From: Bacteriovoracaceae bacterium
GTDB lineage: Bacteria > Bdellovibrionota > Bacteriovoracia > Bacteriovoracales > Bacteriovoracaceae
Length of the DNA: 64,000 nucleotides
Direction: 5' to 3'
NCBI GenBank assembly: GCA_947377285.1
Contig: CANCFT010000012.1
Span: 37,624 to 101,623 of the forward strand
The notes below the pieces were generated by a model. It did not search any database, was not told the origin of the DNA, and was given only the letters and a program-made list of their open reading frames with translations. The translations under genes and the position numbers were made by a program. Positions 55,853 to 63,715 of the stretch are shown one piece after another. The stretch's first letter is position 1, and the number at the start of each line of letters is the position of its first letter.

Positions 55853-56959
55853 ATGTTTAATTTCAGAGAAGAGCTAAAAAGATATGATTATTCTTTCTTT
55901 GGAATTTGTTCAGCTATTTTTATAATTGGTATTTTAAACCTTTATTCGGCCACCCACTCTCAAGGAATTGGACCAGAAGAAGGACTTTATAAAAATCAAA
56001 TTGTCTGGTTTATTCTTTCTTGGGTAATAGGAATTGGAATCAGTTTTATTCAACCTAAAAATTTCTATCGTCTCGCTTATCCTTCATATCTTATCAGTGT
56101 CATCATGCTTGCTATGGTTTTAGTCGTCGGACATTCAGCACTTGGTGGCCAGCGATGGATTGGTTTTGGGTCTTTAAAATTTCAGCCTTCAGAAATTACA
56201 AAAATTGGAATGGTCTTGGTACTTTCTCGCTGGTATTCAAAAGCCTCACCAGAGCAAGAAATTGGATTTAGAGAATTAATTATTCCATTTATAATGACTT
56301 TTATTCCTGCCATAATGATTATTATTCAACCCGATCTTGGAACGGGGATGCTTGTTTTTCTTATCTTTTTCATCATAACTTTTTATAGAAAGTTAAAATG
56401 GAAAACGATTGCCATCATTGCGCTCTTTGGAATGATTGGCGCAACTGTAGTTTATAATTTTGGATTGCGAGATTATCAGAAAAAAAGGATTACAACTTTT
56501 ATGGATCCTGAGTTTGATGCTAAAGGTTCTGGTTATAATGCGATTCAATCGAAAATTGCTATCGGTTCAGGCCAGTTTTTTGGAAAGGGATTCAGGCGAT
56601 CAAGCCAGGGAGCCCTGAACTATCTTCCTGAGAATCATACGGACTTTATTTTTGCCATTTTTAATGAAGAACATGGTTTTGTGGGATCAGTATTTTTAAT
56701 TGCGCTCTATCTTACACTATTTTATCGCCTGCTTTGGTTGGCTTCAAACGTAAATAAGATTTTTGATTCAGTCGTCGTAGTTGGAGTCTTGGCCATCTTT
56801 TTTTGTCACACCATGATTAATATGAGCATGGTTTCTGGATTAATGCCTATAGTTGGTGTTCCGCTTCCACTTATGTCTTATGGGGGATCAAACCTTCTGA
56901 CTTTTGGAATTTGCTGTGGAATTGTGACATCGATTAGTAATGCTCGTAATCTTTTTTAG
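55853..56959 (+). CDS. rodA: peptidoglycan polymerase RodA (SEDS family)
   Basis: Polymerises lipid II into glycan strands with PBP2. 368 aa, about ten membrane helices. SEDS motifs: LNLYSATHSQG, GGQRWIGFGSLKFQPSEITKIGMVL, IIQPDLGTGMLV, and FRRSSQGALNYLPENHTDFIFAIFNEEHGFVG with the catalytic Asp region. Ends with GVPLPLMSYGGSNLLTFGICCGI. Two bases after mrdA; last gene of the operon. Confidence 0.96.
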   Translation: MFNFREELKRYDYSFFGICSAIFIIGILNLYSATHSQGIGPEEGLYKNQIVWFILSWVIGIGISFIQPKNFYRLAYPSYLISVIMLAMVLVVGHSALGGQRWIGFGSLKFQPSEITKIGMVLVLSRWYSKASPEQEIGFRELIIPFIMTFIPAIMIIIQPDLGTGMLVFLIFFIITFYRKLKWKTIAIIALFGMIGATVVYNFGLRDYQKKRITTFMDPEFDAKGSGYNAIQSKIAIGSGQFFGKGFRRSSQGALNYLPENHTDFIFAIFNEEHGFVGSVFLIALYLTLFYRLLWLASNVNKIFDSVVVVGVLAIFFCHTMINMSMVSGLMPIVGVPLPLMSYGGSNLLTFGICCGIVTSISNARNLF

Positions 56960-57006
56960 TCCTACTATCATACTTGACTAGGGGAATCTCTTCGTGTGAC
57001 ACTTAT

Positions 57007-57027
57007 ATAGTCTTACATAAGGACTAT
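57007..57027. promoter_or_regulatory. inverted repeat upstream of the marR gene
   Basis: ATAGTC and GACTAT flank nine bases that contain a second small repeat (TTA-CA-TAA). It ends 19 bases before the marR start. MarR proteins commonly bind such repeats at their own promoters, so autoregulation is plausible. Confidence 0.4.
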
Positions 57028-57046
57028 GAAGGCCTGGAGTGATTTC

Positions 57047-57511
57047 ATGAAGAAAGTTTCAAATATTGGCAGTTTACTAAAAAAAATCTATCGAACGTAT
57101 TCCGGAGAATTATTAATCCTTTTGCAAGTTAGGGGATTCACCGATTTGCGACCATCTTTTTTGGAAGTTCTTTTATTTATTTGTGAACATGAAGGTTCAA
57201 CAATTAAAGAAATTGGTTCTGGTTGTGGGCTTAAAAAACAAACAATGACTTCTCATCTGAATGAACTAGAAAAGCGTGGCTATATTGAGCGTAAAAATAA
57301 TTTACAAGATAAAAGAGAGCAAAATATTTATTTAACTGAATTCGGATTGAAGTTTAAATTAAATCTTTTCGAATGTATTAATGAAATTGAAAAAAAATAT
57401 ACAGACCTGATAGGGGACTTAGAGCTCAATCGTGTTGAATTAATTTTAAAGAATTTTCATTCAAAACTGCTTATTCAGCCAGGTTTGTTCGAACATTTAT
57501 CAGAAAGTTAA
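57047..57511 (+). CDS. MarR-family transcription regulator
   Basis: About 154 aa, winged-helix DNA-binding protein of the MarR type: FLEVLLFICEHEGSTIKEIGSGCGLKKQTMTSHLNELEKRGYIERKNNLQDKREQNIYLTEFG shows recognition helix and wing, flanked by dimerisation helices. The ORF track start at 57026 has a badly spaced ribosome-binding site, while the ATG at 57047 has GGAG seven bases upstream. The stop overlaps that of the convergent rhodanese-like gene. Ligand and targets unknown. Confidence 0.85.
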   Translation: MKKVSNIGSLLKKIYRTYSGELLILLQVRGFTDLRPSFLEVLLFICEHEGSTIKEIGSGCGLKKQTMTSHLNELEKRGYIERKNNLQDKREQNIYLTEFGLKFKLNLFECINEIEKKYTDLIGDLELNRVELILKNFHSKLLIQPGLFEHLSES

Positions 57512-58038
57512 AAGTCTGTACCTGGATTCCCTTCGCGACCATTATTGTAGCTAATGCTTTCTTCTTTACCTGGCCAAAATTCATAACCACCAGAAATATT
57601 ATTAATATTAAAAAATCCTTTTTTAACTAATAATTCACAAGCAGATATCGAGCGCAAACCATTTTCTGAAATAATCATCACTGGAACCGTTTTACTAGGT
57701 ATCTCGACAAATCTCACGTGTAACTCTTCAAGAGGAATTTGGATGGCTTCTTTCAAACGATTTCCTTGAAAAGATTTTTGTGAAACATCTAATACTAAAA
57801 AATCAATATTGGGATTATTGTAAATACTCCACGCTTTTTGTGGATTGATATCATTGTAAGGTCTACCCATTAAAATCATATTGTCGTCGAGTTCTTCTCC
57901 ATTTTTAATTCGAACTAAATGGTTTCTTTGAAGTGTGATTGAAAAATCGAGTTTTTCATCCATGCGAGTGATATTTTTTTCAATATTATTAAGGCGAGAA
58001 TTGATGAACTCAAGCATTTGAAAAATTTTAAGATCCAT
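57508..58038 (-). CDS. rhodanese-like protein lacking the catalytic cysteine
   Basis: About 176 aa. The N-terminal 45 residues form a helical, probably coiled-coil segment (MLEFINSRLNNIEKNITRMDEKLDF). A rhodanese domain follows: IDFLVLDVSQKSFQGNRLKEAIQIPLEEL and VPVMIISENGLRSISACELLVKKGFFNINNISGGYEFW. The active loop that normally reads CxxGxRS is SENGLRS, so the sulfur-carrying cysteine is a serine. It probably acts as a binding or regulatory domain, not as a sulfurtransferase. The ATG at 58038 with GGGGTGAT upstream is preferred to the GTG at 58047. Confidence 0.82.
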   Translation of the reverse strand: MDLKIFQMLEFINSRLNNIEKNITRMDEKLDFSITLQRNHLVRIKNGEELDDNMILMGRPYNDINPQKAWSIYNNPNIDFLVLDVSQKSFQGNRLKEAIQIPLEELHVRFVEIPSKTVPVMIISENGLRSISACELLVKKGFFNINNISGGYEFWPGKEESISYNNGREGNPGTDF

Positions 58039-58128
58039 TAGTATCACCCCTAATAAAACAAATTCGTTACATATTGATTGTAACGAAAAGCTCGACTTTT
58101 TTGGAGTTCGGCAAAAGCTGCTACTTTA

Positions 58129-59442
58129 TTAAGCTTTATAAGAATGAATGATACTTAAAAGATTTTTATGTTGAGTTGGGGTTAGGTTTTCAACATCACA
58201 ATGCAGGCGATTTACTGCATGGGCCTTTGCAAACTTAGTGAATAAGTCAGTAGCTTCATCAATATTAAAAGTAATAATTGAATCACTGCCATAAAGTTTT
58301 CTGACAACTTTCATCGGGTATTTACTGGTACTCGCTTCATCAATATAATATTTTGAAAGCCGTCCACTTGATCCCGATCGAATATATTCAATCTTTTCTT
58401 TTTCGAGAAATGCTTGAATTGCTTCTAAATGAATTTCTTGGCCTTCATTAAAGGATTCAAATATTTTTTGAGGAACTTGGTTTTTAATAATGGCATCAGC
58501 GTATTTATTTTTACTCTTTTTTAATACTTTCATTAAGTAATGGTCATCGTGTTCAATATATTCTTCTATTGAGGCCGGAATGGTGTATTCCAATGGGGAA
58601 GTTTTAAAATATTTATAGAGCAGTTGCTCTAAACAAACAGCTCGGTAATGAAAATAAACCATGATGAACATATGGTAGCGTGACAATAAAAAATCATCGA
58701 ATGTCACAACTGCACGTTCGTTAATTCCCAAATAGGCAGTATTATTTTCAATGCAAATTTCTAAATTATCTAAAAGCCAATCTAAGTCGTAAGAGCCGTA
58801 GCTAACTCCACAAAAATAACTATCTCGAAGTAGGTAATCCATTCTGTCACAGTCTAGTTCACTCGAAACTAATTGATGAAGAATAGGAAAATAGTTTATC
58901 CCTTTAACTGTAAAATAGCTGGCATCGCTAGTGTGCCCTGTAATTAAATCGGCAATATATTTTCTTTCAAGACCAAATTTTTTTTCTACTAATGAAAATG
59001 AACTGGCAAATGAGCTATCAACAATTGATTTAATCGTATAATCTTCGTGAGTTGCTTGGCGGTCAGTCTTTTGATCTTTAAGAGAAAGAAAATCTTTGGG
59101 AATATTGAGTTCAGAAAGCTTGGGCATTACAGTTTCAGTTGAGTGAGAAAGTGGAGCGTGTCCTACGTCATGAAGTAAACAAGCGAGTTTAAAAGTTTCT
59201 TTTAACCGTTGAATATCTTTTTCAAAAAGAGTGGGTTTAAAAAGTCTATCAAAGGCTTTTTCTGCAACATTCATAACCCCAATTGAATGGATAAACCGAG
59301 TATGGGTGGCACCCGGAAATACATATTCTGAAAATCCAAGTTGTTTAATATTTCTTAAGCGTTGAAAAAAATCATCGCGGATAATTGGAATTTCTTCATC
59401 TAATATATGAATTGAGCCGTGGACTGGATCGCGAATTTCCAT
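58129..59442 (-). CDS. HD-domain phosphohydrolase (COG1078/SAMHD1-like)
   Basis: 437-aa metal-dependent phosphohydrolase related to dNTP triphosphohydrolases. Opening motif DPVHGSIHILDEEIPIIRDDFFQRLRNIKQLGF, metal-binding His in ATHTRFIHSIGVMNVAE, HD motif ACLLHDVGHAPLSHSTE, and the final Asp in SELDCDRMDYLLRDSYFCGVSYG. This arrangement is typical of the COG1078 group, whose members include SAMHD1-like dNTPases. Substrate not proven by sequence. Forms a likely operon with the glutaredoxin gene 14 bases upstream. Confidence 0.88.
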   Translation of the reverse strand: MEIRDPVHGSIHILDEEIPIIRDDFFQRLRNIKQLGFSEYVFPGATHTRFIHSIGVMNVAEKAFDRLFKPTLFEKDIQRLKETFKLACLLHDVGHAPLSHSTETVMPKLSELNIPKDFLSLKDQKTDRQATHEDYTIKSIVDSSFASSFSLVEKKFGLERKYIADLITGHTSDASYFTVKGINYFPILHQLVSSELDCDRMDYLLRDSYFCGVSYGSYDLDWLLDNLEICIENNTAYLGINERAVVTFDDFLLSRYHMFIMVYFHYRAVCLEQLLYKYFKTSPLEYTIPASIEEYIEHDDHYLMKVLKKSKNKYADAIIKNQVPQKIFESFNEGQEIHLEAIQAFLEKEKIEYIRSGSSGRLSKYYIDEASTSKYPMKVVRKLYGSDSIITFNIDEATDLFTKFAKAHAVNRLHCDVENLTPTQHKNLLSIIHSYKA

Positions 59443-59456
59443 GAGAGATTTCCTTA

Positions 59457-59717
59457 TTAAGCTTTTTCGAGAGTGGCTTGATTGGTTTTAAGCCAATTCA
59501 TAATATCGAGGGACTCATGCATTGGAACTCCGTCGATAAAAAGACAGGGAACCATTTTCGTCCCAGTGATTGCGAGTAGCTTTTCCATTTCATTGAGGTT
59601 TGAGTGAATATCTTTATAGACAACCTTCAGCGAGAGTTCTTTGATGACTTTGAGAACTCTTTGGCAATAAGGACAAGCATCGAAGTAGTAGAGTTCAAGT
59701 AGTGGTTTGTTTGACAT
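59457..59717 (-). CDS. glutaredoxin
   Basis: 86-aa dithiol glutaredoxin. Active site CPYC at the N-terminus (YFDACPYCQRV), cis-proline segment TKMVPCLFIDG, and glutathione-binding tail GVPMHESLDIMNWL. Reduces disulfides or glutathionylated proteins in the cytoplasm. GAGAT precedes the ATG on the minus strand. Transcribed toward the HD gene; a terminator separates it from the histone-like gene upstream. Confidence 0.92.
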   Translation of the reverse strand: MSNKPLLELYYFDACPYCQRVLKVIKELSLKVVYKDIHSNLNEMEKLLAITGTKMVPCLFIDGVPMHESLDIMNWLKTNQATLEKA

Positions 59718-59738
59718 TTTTTTATCTCAAAAAAATAT

Positions 59739-59767
59739 AAAAAAGGCTTCCATTGGAAGCCTTTTTT
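59739..59767. terminator. bidirectional rho-independent terminator
   Basis: AAAAAAGGCTTCC and GGAAGCCTTTTTT are perfectly complementary around a three-base loop, with A- and T-runs on both sides. On the minus strand it ends the histone-like gene, whose stop is 12 bases upstream. Confidence 0.92.
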
Positions 59768-59779
59768 AGTTCATTTTCA

Positions 59780-60634
59780 TTAGTATTCTTCGTCATCATC
59801 TTCAAGTGCGTCTTCACTGCTTGCAGTTGATTTTTTTCCAAGTGCGTATTCTTCATCTTCATCAAGGTCGTGATTTTGGTCAACGTCTTCAGGCTTATCA
59901 AAAGCATCGTTATAACCCCACCCGTATGAGTAGGCACCTTCTGATTTTACTTCTTCATCTTCATCAGGGTCAAAAGCCTCTCCAGAGAAACGCGGATCGC
60001 CTCCGCCTTCTTCTTCATCATCGTCAAAATCTTCATCGCCCATAGCTTCGTCGACAGTTTCAACATCATCGTCTTCTAATAAATCTACTTCTAAGTCAAA
60101 ATCTTCTTCATCTTCATCTCTGAGGTGATGAGAATTTTTAGCTGACTTGGCAGTTGGAGAGTGCTTAGCGTTTTTTGCTACAACTTCTTTTGTTTTAGAT
60201 TTTGATTTTAAAGAGGTTGCAGTTGAATTTTTATATTTTAAAATAGCTTCTTCTTTAGAAAGTATTTTAGGCTTAAGATCTTTTTTTAATGGTGCTACTG
60301 CTTTAACTGCTTTTGCAATTGGCTTTTTCGCTGCAACTTTTTTAGAAGTTTCAATTTTTTTTACAGGAGTTGCTTTTTTAGTAACGGCTTTTTTTGCAGC
60401 TGGTTTTTTTGTTGCTTTAAGAGTCGCTTTAATTGCATTTTTAATAACAGCGACTGCTTTTTTTGCTGGACTTTTTTTCGGTGCTGCTTTTTTCGCTGAG
60501 GTTTTGCTTGGAGCTTTTTTCACTGCTTTTTTTGCAGGAGCTTTTGCAACAACTTTAGAAGCTGTTTTAGCTGGCTTTTTTGCTGGTTGGCTTACTACTT
60601 TTTTGGCTGCTTTTTTTGCTGGTTTTTTTGCCAT
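59780..60634 (-). CDS. histone-H1-like basic protein with long acidic tail
   Basis: About 284 aa with two opposite halves. Residues 1 to about 180 are Lys/Ala-rich with repeated PAKKA/KKAA units (MAKKPAKKAAKKVVSQPAKK), as in bacterial H1-like and AlgP-type DNA-binding proteins. From about residue 185 the chain turns strongly acidic (DEDEEDFDLEVDLLEDDD; DEDFDDDEEEGGGD) with one aromatic patch (AYSYGWGYNDAFD). The basic half probably binds DNA or RNA; the acidic half may shield it or act as a histone-chaperone-like tail. Start at 60634 has AGAGGG seven bases upstream; the ORF track start at 60688 lacks a site. Repeats make exact length prone to drift. Confidence 0.85.
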   Translation of the reverse strand: MAKKPAKKAAKKVVSQPAKKPAKTASKVVAKAPAKKAVKKAPSKTSAKKAAPKKSPAKKAVAVIKNAIKATLKATKKPAAKKAVTKKATPVKKIETSKKVAAKKPIAKAVKAVAPLKKDLKPKILSKEEAILKYKNSTATSLKSKSKTKEVVAKNAKHSPTAKSAKNSHHLRDEDEEDFDLEVDLLEDDDVETVDEAMGDEDFDDDEEEGGGDPRFSGEAFDPDEDEEVKSEGAYSYGWGYNDAFDKPEDVDQNHDLDEDEEYALGKKSTASSEDALEDDDEEY

Positions 60635-60704
60635 TTTCATACCCTCTTTTATCAAACGATCAATGGTGGCTAGTATATAACTACTCATTAAAATTTTTCA
60701 AGGA

Positions 60705-63425
60705 TTAAAAATCGAGAAAGTAAGTATTATTGATTCTTGGATCACTGTATTTGAGAGGGTTTTTCAATTCCACTTTACCGAGCAGGTCCCCGGGAGATTC
60801 AGTCCCGGCTTCTCTCAGAATTGGAGTCGTTTTATAATCACTTGAGCCTCTCGTTATATTGTTGGCATCGGGGACAGTATCGAGCACTTTCGCCATGTGA
60901 AAAAATTTTGTTGAATAATAATTGCGTCGAGTTGAATAACTTTCTAGACCAGAAGAGGATAGTTTTAAAGGATGTTCTGCAATACCTTTCTCTTCTTGAC
61001 TCGTTCCTTGACGTTTACCTGGATAATAGGCCGTCATGAGTTTTTCTGGCGCAAGAGTTAAATCAGAGTCACTTGGATCATTGTAGTATTGCCCAATATA
61101 ATAGAGTTTTCGATTAATATTTCCAATATTTGTTGAATGTTCGGCAATGAAGTCAATCATTAGTTTTTTGAGTGGAACTATGTCACAGGCAATTTGTTCT
61201 TTTTTAAAGAAATGAAAAAATTTAGAAGCGATGTCTTTTTTGCATCTCGGATCACTCGCAGGAACACCAACGACTAGATCTGGAGGGTAGATGTTCCCAT
61301 TACTTGGAAAGGCGGCATTAGCATGAATTGAACGAGCAGCGTCAGAGTGATCGGCTTGAGTGTTATTATTTTGTTTAAAAATAGTATCTGCTACACCTAG
61401 AAGTGCTGTTAAATAAGCATCAACAGCTGAACCGTTATTATCAATATATTGATTAATAAACGTTTGCATTTGGTCACAGTTTTTATAGAGCAGAGAAGAG
61501 TCATCGCAAAGTGGAGCAAACAATTGATAAGAAAATCCAATTCCATCAACAGAATTTAATTTCTGAAGAACGGGGGCCGCATTATTGTGGTCATCGACTT
61601 CTCTAAAATCTGGAATGAGGTAATTAATGGCATCATACCTAGTGGGTCTACGCGAACGTAAAATTGCTTTTTGAACTTCAAGTCCCGACATTGAGGTTCC
61701 AGGATTAATTGTACCAAGACTGGCTTTTAATGATTTAAATTGAGGTGCATGATAAAGACCCATTGTTTCATCAGTCGAAGAATTATAAAAAGGTAAAGAT
61801 CCGATAATTTGAACAAAGTCTCCACCTTGAATTTGATGACTAAGATCACTTTCGCTTTTGAAATCATAAATCATATTAGGTATGGCAAAAGTACTTGTTT
61901 GACCTTGACCTGGAACTCCACCGAGACCTCTATTAATAGTTCCTACCCAAAAATCACTACCAGAAGGAATCGGCATACCGGGTGCAAATGCTCCAGAAAT
62001 ACTTAAACCAGAAACATAAGATTTACTGCGGACATTTTTGTCACCGCTTTCACGCGCTTGGACAGTTTGTTCTCCACCGCTAAAAGCAAAGAGTTTTGGA
62101 CCAATTCGTCCGCCAAATGGTTTTGCCGCAGAGTAGGCCGAAAGAGTAATCCCACCTTGAGCACTCCCTGAAGTTATTGGATAAAAAAGTCCTACAAATT
62201 TCGATTCAGCTTTGACTGCATAATAAGTTAGGACTTCAGGATTTTTCACATATCCCATAATATATCCAGGCACAGGCAAAGCTGTTTTGGAAATCCCACA
62301 ACTCGATTCCATGATGACATTACCCATGCTGACGTTAGGCATATTATTATCAACAAAAGTTGAAAACATCGTCGCTAAATTAACCGGCATGAGTTGCAAG
62401 TCAAGGTAGTGTTTATCAAGCGCACTTCCTCCATTGGCCCCTGGGTATTGAAAGGTATCAGGAATTAAAAATTTTGAAACAGGATAAGATCTAGCATCGA
62501 AAGCTTGGGGTGCAAGCTCAGTAAGTTTTAAATTATATGACAGCTCGTCTATACTTCCTGAAGCAGATCCAGAAGTATTATTATCTTTGTAGGCTCCACC
62601 ACTTAAATTTCGATAAGCAGACCAGAAAGCTTTAATTGGTCTTTCATTTAATCCAATCGTTTCACCAACAGTCTGAAGACTCTGAACACTACTTAAAGAA
62701 ATATCACTAACCGGAGGTAAGTTAACGATCATTTCTAAATTTCTAATTCTAAAAGCGAGCTCTAGAGCTTCTGGCCATGCCCCAGGTCTATTGGCAGCGA
62801 CAAGGGGTGCTTCTGGCAAATCACCTTTTCCAGAACCAAAGGCCCAAGTGAGTGCAGTTAAAAAATTCGCGGCACTTCTTCGAGAGCAATCTTCAGCTTT
62901 ACTTTTTGCGAGGGTGTTTACGAATGCTTCATGAATTTCAGAAATTCCCGCAATCCCGATGGCCGGGAATCGAGGGATCCCAGGCAATGAGTAGATCGGA
63001 CAAATATTGGTATTGGAATTATTGTGAATACAAATTGAAGGGATATTATATTTATCAAAATCTGTAGATTTTAATCCTGTCACAGCAGGATCAGGTCGCT
63101 CTAAAATAAATCTGACGTTATTATTTCCTGAGATGTTTGAATCTTTCAAACTATAGGGCATCAGGCCCAATTGCCCGAGCACATAATATTTAAACATCCA
63201 TTCTTTGTAAGTATTCCTTAATTCCCAATTAGCGTAGGCAATATTGGTGAGCTGACGAGATTGTGTCGCTGCTCCAGAAAAAGCGGCGGCATCAGCGGCG
63301 TTTTGCAAGTTAATTTTAGCTTTAACGAATAAACCGACATTGATGATAAATGCCAACATACTCATGACGATTACGAGCGTAATGCCCATAAAGATACTTA
63401 ATTGGCCGCGGTTACTTTTAATCAC
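60705..63425 (-). CDS. large TadE/TadG-like membrane-anchored protein
   Basis: 906 aa. The N-terminus (RGQLSIFMGITLVIVMSMLAFIINVGLFVKAKINLQNAADAAAFSGAATQSRQLTNIAYANWE) has the pattern of the putative Flp pilus-assembly TadE/G-like domain: one hydrophobic helix followed by the NAADAAA stretch. The remaining 830 residues are hydrophilic, with many Ser, Asn, Pro and Gly and scattered cysteines, and match no family I know; they should face the periplasm. No other Tad genes are near. Start is GTG at 63425 with GGGA further upstream than usual. Confidence 0.78.
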   Translation of the reverse strand: MIKSNRGQLSIFMGITLVIVMSMLAFIINVGLFVKAKINLQNAADAAAFSGAATQSRQLTNIAYANWELRNTYKEWMFKYYVLGQLGLMPYSLKDSNISGNNNVRFILERPDPAVTGLKSTDFDKYNIPSICIHNNSNTNICPIYSLPGIPRFPAIGIAGISEIHEAFVNTLAKSKAEDCSRRSAANFLTALTWAFGSGKGDLPEAPLVAANRPGAWPEALELAFRIRNLEMIVNLPPVSDISLSSVQSLQTVGETIGLNERPIKAFWSAYRNLSGGAYKDNNTSGSASGSIDELSYNLKLTELAPQAFDARSYPVSKFLIPDTFQYPGANGGSALDKHYLDLQLMPVNLATMFSTFVDNNMPNVSMGNVIMESSCGISKTALPVPGYIMGYVKNPEVLTYYAVKAESKFVGLFYPITSGSAQGGITLSAYSAAKPFGGRIGPKLFAFSGGEQTVQARESGDKNVRSKSYVSGLSISGAFAPGMPIPSGSDFWVGTINRGLGGVPGQGQTSTFAIPNMIYDFKSESDLSHQIQGGDFVQIIGSLPFYNSSTDETMGLYHAPQFKSLKASLGTINPGTSMSGLEVQKAILRSRRPTRYDAINYLIPDFREVDDHNNAAPVLQKLNSVDGIGFSYQLFAPLCDDSSLLYKNCDQMQTFINQYIDNNGSAVDAYLTALLGVADTIFKQNNNTQADHSDAARSIHANAAFPSNGNIYPPDLVVGVPASDPRCKKDIASKFFHFFKKEQIACDIVPLKKLMIDFIAEHSTNIGNINRKLYYIGQYYNDPSDSDLTLAPEKLMTAYYPGKRQGTSQEEKGIAEHPLKLSSSGLESYSTRRNYYSTKFFHMAKVLDTVPDANNITRGSSDYKTTPILREAGTESPGDLLGKVELKNPLKYSDPRINNTYFLDF

Positions 63426-63464
63426 TAGGTAAATTTTCCCATATATTTAGAAAGAGGTGTCTCA

Positions 63465-63542
63465 ATGCTACCGAAGCCCATTTTCTTGGTCAAACAATAC
63501 CTTGAAAAATGGTTCAGTCCACCTCATGAATTTACCTACTGA
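63465..63542 (+). CDS. possible 25-aa small ORF or gene remnant
   Basis: ATG preceded by AAGAGGTG at six bases and ending with TGA: MLPKPIFLVKQYLEKWFSPPHEFTY. The ribosome-binding site is better than many real genes here. It could be a leader peptide, a small protein or the front of a decayed gene. No family recognised, and a match this short may be chance. Confidence 0.25.
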   Translation: MLPKPIFLVKQYLEKWFSPPHEFTY

Positions 63543-63715
63543 GTTGGTACGTTACTTGAAATAGATTAGCTTAGTTCTAGAGTGTCGAGTCTAGATAAGT
63601 TGAACGTTTGCAGTATTTCGGCAATCCCATCACTACCAACCTCAATGTGCTATGCACTCCACACTGAAAACACCTTATCACCAGGGCCCGCGGGGGTCCT
63701 GGCTCGCCACTATAC
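63543..63715. other. unassigned region with repeats, less AT-rich than its surroundings
   Basis: Between the small ORF and the S24 peptidase gene. It holds a TCTAGA-N8-TCTAGA inverted repeat (63576-63595) and the GC-rich hairpin listed separately. No ORF of note. An RNA gene is possible: I compared it by eye with tRNA, SRP RNA, tmRNA and c-di-GMP riboswitch landmarks and saw none. Confidence 0.35.
63681..63702. repeat. GC-rich hairpin
   Basis: CCAGGGCCC pairs with GGGTCCTGG (one G-U) around GCGG, a nine-pair stem that stands out in AT-rich DNA. It lies 13 bases past the stop of the minus-strand S24 gene and could be its terminator, although no run of U follows closely. Confidence 0.5.

Noticed and set aside
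60147-60680. 177-aa plus-strand ORF rich in Phe, Ala and Leu
   Set aside because: Mirror of the Lys/Ala repeats of the histone-like gene; AAA/GCN codons read backwards give Phe/Leu/Ala. No ribosome-binding site or family signal.
63465-63542. Start of an insertion-sequence transposase
   Set aside because: The 25-aa peptide suggested a truncated transposase, but no catalytic motif, inverted terminal repeats or target duplication are visible.
63543-63715. tmRNA, SRP RNA or tRNA gene
   Set aside because: No CCA-type end with acceptor stem, no tag-peptide frame and no SRP core motif seen on either strand.
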